Of a stretch of 23,897 bases of DNA, positions 1 to 9,221 are shown piece by piece (the stretch's first letter is position 1; the number at the start of each line of letters is the position of its first letter). Source of the stretch: Oppiella nova. Lineage: Eukaryota; Arthropoda; Arachnida; Sarcoptiformes; Oppiidae. The stretch is taken from NCBI GenBank assembly GCA_905397405.1, contig CAJPVJ010000510.1, positions 1 to 23,897 on the forward strand. Reading direction: 5' to 3'. A program made the translations under genes and the position numbers. The notes under the pieces were generated by a model that did no database searches, was not told the DNA's origin, and saw only the letters and a list, made by a program, of their open reading frames with translations.

Positions 1-670
1 ATTAATGTAATTCAAATATTAACTATGTAATAAATAATGACATAATTAAGTTTATGAACATACAAATTAAACTAGCATTCCCAACTTTCCGTATCGAGAA
101 ATTCCTTCTAAGTTGCTTTTTATTTGATAACAAATATTTAATTACTACGTGTTAAAAATATTTACATTTTACAGGTATTATATGCAATTGTGTTATTTAC
201 AACATTCATAAATAGTTAAACTAACTAAATGACGTTGATAAAAATCAATATTTTTTCTTAATAAATGTTTTCCTAAATTATAGTCATAAAAATTACCATT
301 TACAATAATTATCCCTACTAACGACATATTTGTTTTATGTTTTTATGATAATCAAGCAATTTGCTTTATTAAAGGTACTTTGAATGAAACACAATTATGT
401 AAATGTAAAATATTATTCTGAACATGCTCATATTAATTGCGTTTAAGGTATTACTGTATTATTACAAAATACAGTAAATGTTAAGAAATAAAATTATATA
501 AATTACTGTCATTATTTATTACATAGTTAATATTTGAATTACATTAATTAGCATTTATTTATTTAACTTCTTTCAAAGACTTGTAACAATATTATGTGTG
601 TTTAAGCTTAAACATGGATAAAGAGTAGCTAGTTAACGTGATTAAAGTCAATGAAGCAATACATGAATTA
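1..670. other. AT-rich intergenic DNA, no gene seen
   Basis: No open frame of useful length, no splice-bounded coding pattern and no RNA gene could be recognised on either strand. The sequence is strongly AT-rich throughout. Nothing here resembles the repeat family seen at the right end of the window. Confidence 0.6.
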
Positions 671-679
671 CGGCATTGA

Positions 680-1045
680 CTTTTTGGCACATCGGGCCCA
701 TCGGGCATACTAAGACACACTGGGCATACTGGGCATATTAGGGCATAGTAGGGTATATTTGGCATATTGGGTATACTAACTTGTAATGCATACGTCATAA
801 ATTATTAAAGCCATATAAAAAATATGAGTTAATATTACGTTAAATTGTAAAATGATCACCAAGTAATATTTCATATTTATTTATGATTACTACTGTACTA
901 AAATAAATTTTATTTTAAATTAAGTATACCATAGTATACCCGGTGTGCCCAGTGTGCTTTAGTAGTCCCAGTGTGTCTTAGTATGCCCTGTATGCCTAAT
1001 ATACCCGGTGTTCCCGATGTGCCAAAAAGTCAGTGCCTTTACATA
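680..1045. repeat. Inverted repeat whose arms are short-unit tandem repeats
   Basis: The left arm (about 680-778) is a string of imperfect 9-11 bp units of the type GGGCATACT. The right arm (about 925-1045) carries the complementary units (AGTATGCCC type). The outer ends match as reverse complements, with TGACTTTTTGGCACATCGGG on the left answering CGATGTGCCAAAAAGTCA on the right. The middle (about 780-925) is plain AT-rich DNA. The layout suggests a foldback element or an inverted minisatellite. The short open frames that cross it (proline- and methionine-rich) are by-products of the repeat units. Confidence 0.7.
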
Positions 1046-1700
1046 AGTTTATCATACACAATAAATAGCACAGTATCATACAGTCACATAGTTACATACA
1101 GTCAATATGTAATAACAATAAAATATATTATGAAAAACATTAATTGTTTTGTTCATTTATGATAAATTAGTGATATTAATAATTTTGGTTTTAATTTTAC
1201 TTCAATTTTATACTGCACGTACGTATCATTTTGTAAGTATTATTAAATTTTAAAAATTTATATTCAAATTAATTTAGAATATATAGTAAAAAAGATAATT
1301 TATTTTCAACTCTGTTTTAATTATTATTTACTCATTGAAGTAACTTTTATACTGTATATGATTTTTATGAGACATGTTTTCAACCTTACATTAAACTTCT
1401 ATTACAGAGTTAACCCACTTTGCCTCCCCTTATCGCCCTATCAACTTATTCTCACCAGTGTTATTTCATAAAGTTAGTACACGATACAATCTTAATTGTG
1501 ATAGCATATAATTTTTATTGATTACAGATAAATGTCTATAATTTATAACATTCTAGTTAAAACTATTTTATCGATAAAATTCAAATTTTCCTATCATTGC
1601 CGCACATCTGCTTTCCTCATCACTCCCCTTCCCTACCTCCTCCCCCATCCTTCCCCTATAATCGCTTAACTATATATTTGTATTTTATAACATTTTATAG
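1046..1700. other. AT-rich intergenic DNA with pyrimidine-rich patches
   Basis: No gene seen. Two strand-biased C/T-rich patches stand out of the AT-rich background, at about 1412-1450 and 1600-1660. The second is mostly CCTCC and TTCCCC steps. They recall the C/T-rich part of the repeat family at 14.5-23 kb, but without its diagnostic core. Confidence 0.5.
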
Positions 1701-1862
1701 ATATGATGTTTTCTGTAAAACTAGGCTATCTCTAAATACAAATATATAAAAAATTTTATGACAACCTTATTTAATTGACCTATAGTTTATAAAATAACTC
1801 ATAATATTCTTCATATATTTGTATTTAGATATAGCCTAGTCTTACAGAAAGGCTATCATATG
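1701..1862. repeat. Inverted repeat abutting the SNTX-like gene
   Basis: The left arm at about 1701-1747 and the right arm at about 1813-1862 are reverse complements over nearly 50 bp with a few mismatches. Both contain ACTAGGCTAT followed by CTAAATACAAATATAT when read from the outside inwards. The spacer of about 65 bp is AT-rich. The right arm ends 5 bp before the ATG at 1868, so the repeat covers the likely promoter or 5' UTR of that gene. It could be a small MITE-like element or a transcribed hairpin. I saw no flanking target-site duplication that settles the matter. Confidence 0.7.
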
Positions 1863-1867
1863 GTACT

Positions 1868-3802
1868 ATGAATTCCGACGTGAATAATGAAATATTGGCG
1901 TTGGGAAGGGTGGCAATCATTGGAGAATTTTATGATGCACGAAATGAAAAATTCTTGGGACTATCAGTGTTTAATGAACAACCAGATACTACTTTAATTA
2001 TTTCAACAGAGACACCTGGAGGCGGAATCAAATTCATCATGGACGACACGTTCAAAGAGAAATTTAATAAACTCAACGTAACCGGTGAATTAAAATTGAG
2101 CATATTAACCGACTTAATAAACTTGGGTGGCCATGCTAAATATTTTAAGAGTAAAAAAAGTAGCAACCACGGCGTCAAAGTCTCTCTATTTAATTCTGTC
2201 AAAACATATTATGACAATATTATGATGAATTATTCCAAGGTGAAATCTTTGATCAATTGGAATACCTTCGAGCGAATAAATGCAACCCATATTGTGATTG
2301 GCATTCAATGGGGCGGTAATGTCCTTATATCGCTAGAAGAAACTAGCACAATAGAAACTGATGACAAAAATGTTAAAGGTAGTTTACAAGCTGTGTGCAA
2401 AAAGCTTATGGAATTGCTGGAAATTGATGGCAATTGTGAGCTAGATAGTAATAGAGTTAATGATATTAAATTAAATAAATTTTCATTCGAATTATTTGGC
2501 GATATTCTGCCTGATGAAACTGCTCATACATTAGAAGAAGCCTTACGGATTATTAAATTGGCCCCGACACTTATTAAGAAATCCAATGGTGGTAAAGGCA
2601 ACCCTATTAGTTACACACTTATCTCGATTAACCAGCTAAGACAAATGTGGGACTGCAAAACAAATAAGGAAATAATAGCTAAACGTATTGATGAGGAGAC
2701 TATTAAAAGATTTGTCACATTATTTGATAATATAAATTCTAATGGTGAAGAAATTTTAAAATTTCATAACGATGTTATTGCTATGGAGGCCTACCTTGAT
2801 AAAGACAAAATTAAAAATGTTAAAGAGTTATATGATAATTATAATTCATACGAAGCTAGAGTGAGACAAAATTTAAGTGAATGTCTTGAGCGAGTTAGAT
2901 CCGGAGATGAGCCAGTTAATAAACTAAACGAAGTCTTTCAAAATTCAATCAGTGATCAGTTTGCCCCAGAAAATTTTCCGTTACTGCTAAAAGGAGCCGG
3001 CAAATTGAAAAACGAAGTTATTTTCATACAGTCTTTGCTAGAATTGAATGTCTCCTTGATAAATAAACATTCTAGTTTACAACAATTTCAATGGAAGCAT
3101 ATGGGCAATGATATTTATATACTGTTCTATAACTACGATAACACAAAAAGCACATTGATGACAATTAACATGTTTAGAAATATGCTTGATGATAAAGAAA
3201 ATTTTGGAAATTTGGCAATTTTTGCAGCAGCTGACTACACGATTTTAGATGCGACCAATTTTACGATGTTCGAAAAGTTAATACAAACTACGCAAATTAG
3301 CTGCCTAAAACATGGTAAAGTTTTTATTGAAGATTACCATCACAATGATAACCGAACTAGCAATACGTTAGCAAGTAATTGGACTGTGCACCAATTGCAA
3401 AATAAAGTTATGGAGATCGAAAAATGCCCTTTGCCAATTGGATTCATATACACGCAACTGCCTAAAGAGAAATCGCCTATGCAAATGTGGCCCAATTCAG
3501 TGTGGCATCTTATATCAGATTATGCCGGATTGTTTTTTAGAGCCGAGGGTGGCGATTCTTTAAAATTTGGAGAAGAGCAACCTGCTTCATCAGGATTCAC
3601 GAATATAGCCTCAATATTGAAAAATATGCGCCATGAATCACTAGAAGAACCTTTACCGAGTACGACAACTTTAGATGGAGAATGGTGTGATGATGCTTTT
3701 ATTGTGCGAAGCTGTAAACATTTATTGGGTTTGAAGTTTTACGAAGACGATGAGATCTGGCCTACGAATATGGCCGTCAGGTTATGGAAACGTGTTGAAT
3801 GA
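1868..3802 (+). CDS. Stonustoxin (SNTX)-like protein with a phage tail-collar-like C-terminal domain
   Basis: This is a single uninterrupted 644-codon frame ending in TGA. The start is supported because the SNTX-family opening (ALGR at residues 11-14, then YDARNEKFLGLSVFNE at 22-37) lies just inside the first ATG. By family layout, residues 1 to about 285 correspond to the MACPF/CDC-like perforin domain, 290-380 to the helical domain (charged, heptad-like) and 385-505 to the thioredoxin-like domain. Fish SNTX proteins then have PRY-SPRY. Here residues 519-644 instead show PIGFIYTQLP, WPNSVWHLISDYAGLFFRAE and a closing NMAVRLWKR, the pattern of phage tail-collar-like domains found scattered in arthropod proteins. 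No signal peptide or membrane span is visible, so secretion is not supported. Third codon positions are mostly A/T, unlike the desaturase and ILRUN exons here. Pore formation is a family property; activity and target of this protein are unknown. Family call fairly sure; C-terminal domain call moderate. Confidence 0.75.
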   Translation: MNSDVNNEILALGRVAIIGEFYDARNEKFLGLSVFNEQPDTTLIISTETPGGGIKFIMDDTFKEKFNKLNVTGELKLSILTDLINLGGHAKYFKSKKSSNHGVKVSLFNSVKTYYDNIMMNYSKVKSLINWNTFERINATHIVIGIQWGGNVLISLEETSTIETDDKNVKGSLQAVCKKLMELLEIDGNCELDSNRVNDIKLNKFSFELFGDILPDETAHTLEEALRIIKLAPTLIKKSNGGKGNPISYTLISINQLRQMWDCKTNKEIIAKRIDEETIKRFVTLFDNINSNGEEILKFHNDVIAMEAYLDKDKIKNVKELYDNYNSYEARVRQNLSECLERVRSGDEPVNKLNEVFQNSISDQFAPENFPLLLKGAGKLKNEVIFIQSLLELNVSLINKHSSLQQFQWKHMGNDIYILFYNYDNTKSTLMTINMFRNMLDDKENFGNLAIFAAADYTILDATNFTMFEKLIQTTQISCLKHGKVFIEDYHHNDNRTSNTLASNWTVHQLQNKVMEIEKCPLPIGFIYTQLPKEKSPMQMWPNSVWHLISDYAGLFFRAEGGDSLKFGEEQPASSGFTNIASILKNMRHESLEEPLPSTTTLDGEWCDDAFIVRSCKHLLGLKFYEDDEIWPTNMAVRLWKRVE

Positions 3803-4360
3803 ACATAAATGGATACATAGAAACATAAACGTATTTACATAAATGGATTCAATGGCATAATTCGATATTTACATAAATTTAACATATTTAACAATAAATC
3901 AAGAAATACAATTCCGACCTTAGCGAATGATACACCGTTTGAAAGATAATTAAATTCTCTTTGAGCTATGGTACACTTTTACCTGGCTACCATTTTATTA
4001 ATAGTAATTATTAATTGAAAATTTCTCTATTGATATTTCCATAGAGATTCTTGATTTTCAAAAGATTACTGACTAAAAACTAGAAATCGTAGCAAGGTGG
4101 TTTATGGTTTATAAGAAAGCTTATACCTTCGGCATTAATATGTATATTTTAGATTTTACCCTGATACTATGCTGTAACTGGTGACTATGACATTTGCTTT
4201 GGTCCAAAATATTTATTGAAACACTTGAGTCACAAGGGTGGCTAGTATGTCAAAAGAACACAATTAAATGAAAATTTAAAATCCTTTTTACAAAATTGAT
4301 TTATCGCAAGAAACATTGAAATGCGACCCAAAACCCTATGATGTTATTTTGGATTCCTCT
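3803..4360. other. Intergenic DNA downstream of the SNTX-like gene
   Basis: No gene seen. The first 90 bp repeat a loose ACATAAATGGAT-type motif several times and may be 3' UTR of the upstream gene. The rest has no recognisable coding similarity to the desaturase or any other gene in the window. Confidence 0.5.
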
Positions 4361-4517
4361 TATATATTAGCGGTTACATAGTATTCAATAAGACGGTGCT
4401 AACTTGAGGTAGCCAACAATGTCCTTGCTTAAATATAGATACAGTGTGTTCATTGCGATTGAATGCATGATAGACAGGTAGATCATGTAGAACCAGGTGA
4501 TCTCAAATTTGTGCTGT
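4361..4517 (-). pseudogene. Relic of acyl-CoA desaturase exon 1
   Basis: On the minus strand this stretch matches the 3' half of exon 1 of the intact desaturase (about 8933-9090). The translation from about 4514 reads HKFEITWFYMIYL and continues to YLYLSKDIVGYL, against HKFEIAWYYVFYL and YLHLSKNIGGWH in the intact gene. It is broken: a stop codon lies just upstream of the homologous part, no start codon remains, and a net 4-base insertion near 4400 shifts the frame and brings in a TGA. The matching exon 2 would be expected at lower coordinates on this strand, but none is seen there. Confidence 0.8.
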
Positions 4518-5510
4518 ACAACTTATATTGTAAATTGAATTTTTGAATAATTAAATAATATTGATCATTATTTTCTAATGCAATTTCAATGTGTTACAAA
4601 TCCCAAAATGTTTTAACAATATTTTCTTCATTTATTAATTTTATTTTAAGATTAATTCCACTGGTGAAATAATTTGAAAAATAATAAAATAACATGAATT
4701 AATTGGTTAAACAGTTTTCTACCATTATTGAATACATAATTAAACACAAATTTCAACATTTAAAATATTAATTAAATTACAGTTTTAATAAATTGTAACG
4801 TGTAATATATTATGTAACTATCTAGCTTATATATACTTATTTAATAGTCTAACCGGCAAATATTCCAAAAATACATTATTAAAATTAAATGCTAAAATAA
4901 ACTCTTGTTAAAATATTAGTAATTATTAAATACACACCAAAAATAGTCATAATTGTGCATATAGATCATTGAGTTCCAAATATTCAAATCTCTTAAAAAT
5001 AGGGATGTATGAGCTTGATAAACTTATAATGTTTCACAGCATTAGTTATTTGCTTTTATTATAAACTTAGTAGTAATAAATATTTTATAATCTTGATAGT
5101 GTACTAATTTTATATTAATGAATCAATGATTAATAAATTTATCGGATTTTATTGATATAATATATGTTAAAATGTATTACTCTTATATTTACGATTGTTT
5201 ATCATTAAAAAAATAACTAGCGTTGAAAATGCTTTCATTACTCATTTACTTTCTTTAGTCTATACATCACTAGTTGTAATAATTTGTAATACATGGAACT
5301 CGCTGATATAGATAGTTGTAATAATGTATGTAAATAGAATAAAATAACTTTAATATAATTTACAAATACATATAACGATTTTAGCTCCATCAGGCCAAAT
5401 ATAAATAAATTACATCAACTAATTAATTAAATAAATATTTACAATTAAATTACTGATTAATGTATTAATATTACTTTTAATAGTTACTATCAATATTAAT
5501 TTAACCAAAA
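4518..5510. other. AT-rich DNA between two desaturase relics
   Basis: No gene seen. Degenerate stretches around 4700-4790 and 5400-5490 resemble desaturase intron sequence, sharing an AAATTACAGTTT-like motif with the introns of the intact gene. This suggests they are remnants of the introns of decayed desaturase copies. Confidence 0.45.
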
Positions 5511-5630
5511 ACCACGGAGTCAACCAGCCAGGTATAGTGAAATAGTATCACATAAAACAGTACATTCATGGCCAACTGGTATCCCACTCCCTGATCGGGG
5601 AACAAATAACACGGGATTCCCGTAAACATA
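5511..5630 (-). pseudogene. Relic of acyl-CoA desaturase exon 2 (internal piece)
   Basis: The 120 bp closely match 7991-8110 inside exon 2 of the intact desaturase. The minus-strand translation runs from MFTGIPCYLFPDQGVGY to HYTWLVDSVV; I count 35 of 40 residues identical to the intact gene. Neither edge falls on an exon boundary: on one side the match stops just where the conserved NSVAH motif would give its histidine, on the other inside the exon. No other exon of this copy lies in the right order. The high identity points to a younger duplication than the exon 1 relic at 4361. Confidence 0.85.
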
Positions 5631-5727
5631 ACAAAATCCAAATAAATAGTTCTAATTGCTAAATTTGTTAAAATTGTTAAAATTATAATTTTGAATCGGG
5701 AATTTGCGTGACGTCCGATTAGATAAA

Positions 5728-5840
5728 CAAACTAGTTAAACTAATTAAGTTTCCTTAAATTTAAAACTAAATTACAGTTCAAATTAACATGTTTAAATTT
5801 AGTAATTTGTAAAATTATACTCGTTTTACTGTTATATAAA
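5728..5840. repeat. Desaturase-intron-like repeat, copy A
   Basis: About 110 bp resemble 7209-7322 in desaturase intron 2. Both share a GTTAAAC box, then TAAATTACAGT, a TATGTTT or CATGTTT block and a closing TTATATAAAT. The similarity is moderate (roughly three quarters by eye). Weaker versions of the AAATTACAGT part occur near 4786, 6605, 7684 and 8648. This is either a dispersed repeat or intron sequence carried along in desaturase duplications. Confidence 0.45.
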
Positions 5841-6165
5841 TGATTAAATGATTTTTATTAATCAATAATTTTACATTTCTCAAACCACAATAATTCAATA
5901 TATTATGCAATTTAAGAAACTTCTAATAAACTTCATATTTTGATAATAATTTTATTTGATAGAATAAATTTTGAATTTTGAATAAATGTATAGAATGTTC
6001 AAAAAACAATTTAAATTTATAGAAAAATTATAATGAATTTAATGATTATAAACAAAACAGACAGTAAAACCTTAACTGATATTATCGTAACTGATTAGAC
6101 AATAAAACTTTTATGAATTAATAAATTACTTAAAAAAACACATTCATCTCAAACTGTGTCGGGTG

Positions 6166-9100
6166 CTAATGAATTAGGTATCGGATGCCATAGATGACAG
6201 GTAGGGGCCAGTAGAGTATGATTAGGCCGAGTATGACATCGACGGCCATACGTGCGTTGCGTCTCAATTGGTTGGCATCACCCGTGCGTTTGGTCCGCAT
6301 TTGTATGACTTGTGGGCAGACTTTCCTGCGATCGTAAGCCCAACCGATTTTGGCGAACATATCGATGAAAAGAGTCGTCGGATTGAAGTTCTGTTCCCAT
6401 CCGTACTCAGACCCGGAGTAGTCGTGAGGGAAGGTGTGGTGATAGTTGTGATAACCGCCCCCTGGATGGCAGAAAATATTTTTAATTTTATTCAATTAAG
6501 AAATAAATTGTAAAACAATTTTTAATATAAACTTTTCTTAACATAATTGCCAAGAATTTAAAGTTATTTTTAAAACTAATAAATATTTAAATAATTCTAG
6601 GTTAAATTACAGTTTGATATAAAAATTACAGCACTGCTAGGAATCATGCATTTTTGCACACTTTTTATACATATCCTTGCTATTGCATACTAATTATAAC
6701 CAGGGTTGTGAACTGATGGATATTTCCTATTTCGGATATAAAAATTTCATTATCCCTGAGCATTTTGGTATACTTTTTTTAATAATATTTGAGTATTCAG
6801 AATATTTTTAATTATTGATTCAAATCGTGCTAATATAAGTAAATGCAGGTTATTTACAAATTTATTAATAAATAAATTTAATTTTGAAATTTAAAATAGT
6901 TACTTAAAATACTTTAAAATAAACTTTAAATATTTAAAATACTAAATAGTAATTTCTAATTGGTCAATAGATAAAATTATAATTTAGAGGCATTCAGTTG
7001 TCAATTCAACAATATAATTTTTAATATAATTTTATAAATTATTTTTTAGTTAAATACGAGTATACAGTTTAAAATATAAAAAATCTGTATTAATATTACA
7101 ACAAAAAATGTTCACCTATTTCATATAATATTTTCAAATGAATTTAAAAAATATATAATTACTCAAGTTAAGTAAGTTAATTGGGTTGGGGTTTTGAACA
7201 ATTAAATAAAAAACTGGTTAAACCTATTAATTTATGTTGAATTTAAACCTAAATTACAGTATCATTTAATATGTTTTAAATGATTAATTCATAAAAATAT
7301 TCTAGTTTCTTTTTTATATAAATTACAACACAATTATTAAATTTTATCTATTGATTATAAGTTATGGTTATAAATAATATGTAATATATTTTTAATGTAT
7401 TTTTATATCAAACCTATTTGAATAATCTTAAAAGTACCCAATATTTTTAGAAAGCTTATTTTTTTGAATTTTATTTAAAAATTCAAAATAAATTAATTAG
7501 GTAATGTAGAGTATAATAAATATATATTTAAATTTTAGAATTATAATAAGTAAATTATAGAGTTTACTTAATTAATAATTATTTCTATAAAATATATTTT
7601 ACAAAAACATTTAATAGTGCGCTTACTTTACGAACCAATAATAAATTAATTTATCAAGTAAATAATTAATTACATATTTACTACTAAATTACTGTTTGAA
7701 TTATTACTATTTTGGAATTGATATTCATGATACTTTTATATAAATTAGCAAAATATTACTAACTTGTGACTGTGATATTATTGAATTTAATTTATGGTAC
7801 ATACACCTTACCATTAAATATAAACTATAAAATATTATAAATCACAGTCTAAATTGTATTGAATATTATATGATTATGTAAATTAAAGTCTTAAATACAA
7901 TTTTATGACTAACCCATAGCCAGGTACACGAGCACAGTATTATCCGTGGGCTCAATAGACTGATCGTAGGGCCGGTATCCAAACATATGGGCCACGGAGT
8001 TAACCAGCCAGGTATAGTGCAATAGTATCACATAAAACAGCACATTCATTGCTAACAGGTATCCCACTCCTTGATCGGGAAACAAATACGATGGGATTCC
8101 CGTAAACATAGTACCCCTGATCAGCACCACCCACAAGGTATAAAATTTACGTTGGTACTTTACAATAGGGTCGGCCATGAGGTCCGTGGTGTCAATGGTG
8201 GGCACTTTGGACAGGTATGTCGGGTGGCGTTTGAAGAATAGCCACCCGATGTGAGCCCATAGGAAACCCCGGGAAACGTTAGTGGGGTCGCCATCGGTGT
8301 CGGAGAACTTGTGGTGTAAGCGGTGTTTCAGTGACCACTCGTATATGTCCTCCTGAATGGTCGCCGTTTGGAGGGCCCCCAGGATTAGCCGCAACGGCCA
8401 CTTGGCTTTGTACGCCCGGTGCGACCAAAGTCTATGTGCCCCTGGACACATTTTAAAATATATAATAAAATTAATAGATATTTATTTTTTAATCTTTTGT
8501 AAATTATTGTTAATTAAAAATATTGGCAATTCCTGAACATAATGGTATATATTTTAACAAAAATAATTCGTAAATAATATATTTATGAGTACAGAGACCT
8601 AGTCCAATTAAGTTATGCGAGTAAATTAATGTTTAAATTAAATGTCTAATTAATTTGCAATTACAGTTTTAATGCTAAACTGATAAAAAATTTATAAAAA
8701 AAACTTTAAAAATTAAATCCATTTAAACGTCAGATTTAAAATTCATTTTTAAACCATTATATTAATGATCTCATTTTCTATAAGTTATAGTCTATAACTG
8801 TTTAACAATATTAAAATTTTATAATACAGCTTTAATCAGTTATTATCTAAAGTATAAATATACTACACAGATATTAAACTATCTAATTAATAAAGATTTA
8901 TTTATTAGTCTTACCGGCAATTATGCCAAACATGCAAAATATATTAGCTGTTATATAGTATACATTAAGACCTAACTCGTGCCAGCCACCAATGTTCTTG
9001 CTCAAATGTAGATATATTGCGTACACAGCGATTGAATGTATGGTGGCCAGGTAGAACACGTAGTACCAGGCTATTTCAAACTTGTGCGGGATAATTTTTG

Positions 9101-9221
9101 CTGGACGTTTGTACTTGAGTGGCTCAATATCATTTTTGGTATAATTGTTCTTGATCAGAATATTATTATTGTTATTATTATTTATAATGAAACTCTCGGT
9201 TTCAGTACGTGAGGCAACCAT
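6166..9221 (-). CDS. Delta-9-type acyl-CoA desaturase, three exons
   Basis: Coding exons are 9221-8915, 8441-7914 and 6461-6166 (1131 bp, 376 aa, stop TAG). Both introns are GT-AG in phase 1: GCCG|GTAAGA to TCCAG|GGGC, and ATGG|GTTAGT to TCCAG|GGGG. Members of this ER membrane family use cytochrome b5 electrons and O2 to place a cis double bond in acyl-CoA. The iron-binding histidine boxes are intact: HRLWSH (105-110), HRLHH (142-146), NSVAH (250-254) and HNYHH (283-287). Hydrophobic segments flank them as expected. The N-terminus (1 to about 50) is variable, with an asparagine run at 14-20. The start is the first ATG (ATCAAATGG context); a possible acceptor (AACAG) just upstream allows a non-coding first exon. 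The usual GEG before HNYHH reads GGG here (residue 280). A possible AATAAA on the minus strand lies at 5956-5951. Which desaturase paralogue this is cannot be told. Confidence 0.93.
7209..7322. repeat. Desaturase-intron repeat, copy B (inside intron 2)
   Basis: This is the partner of 5728-5840 and lies within intron 2 of the intact desaturase. Both copies are in the same orientation. It adds no coding sequence. Confidence 0.45.

Noticed and set aside
592-1162. Short open frames rich in Pro, Met and Cys on both strands (592-798 minus, 971-1162 plus)
   Set aside because: They are translations of the GGGCATACT-type repeat units and have no independent support.
1930-2202. 90-codon minus-strand frame
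   Set aside because: It lies wholly antisense to the SNTX-like gene, whose plus-strand frame has family similarity.
6268-6513. 81-codon plus-strand frame
   Set aside because: It is antisense to desaturase exon 3, which carries the HNYHH motif in the minus frame.
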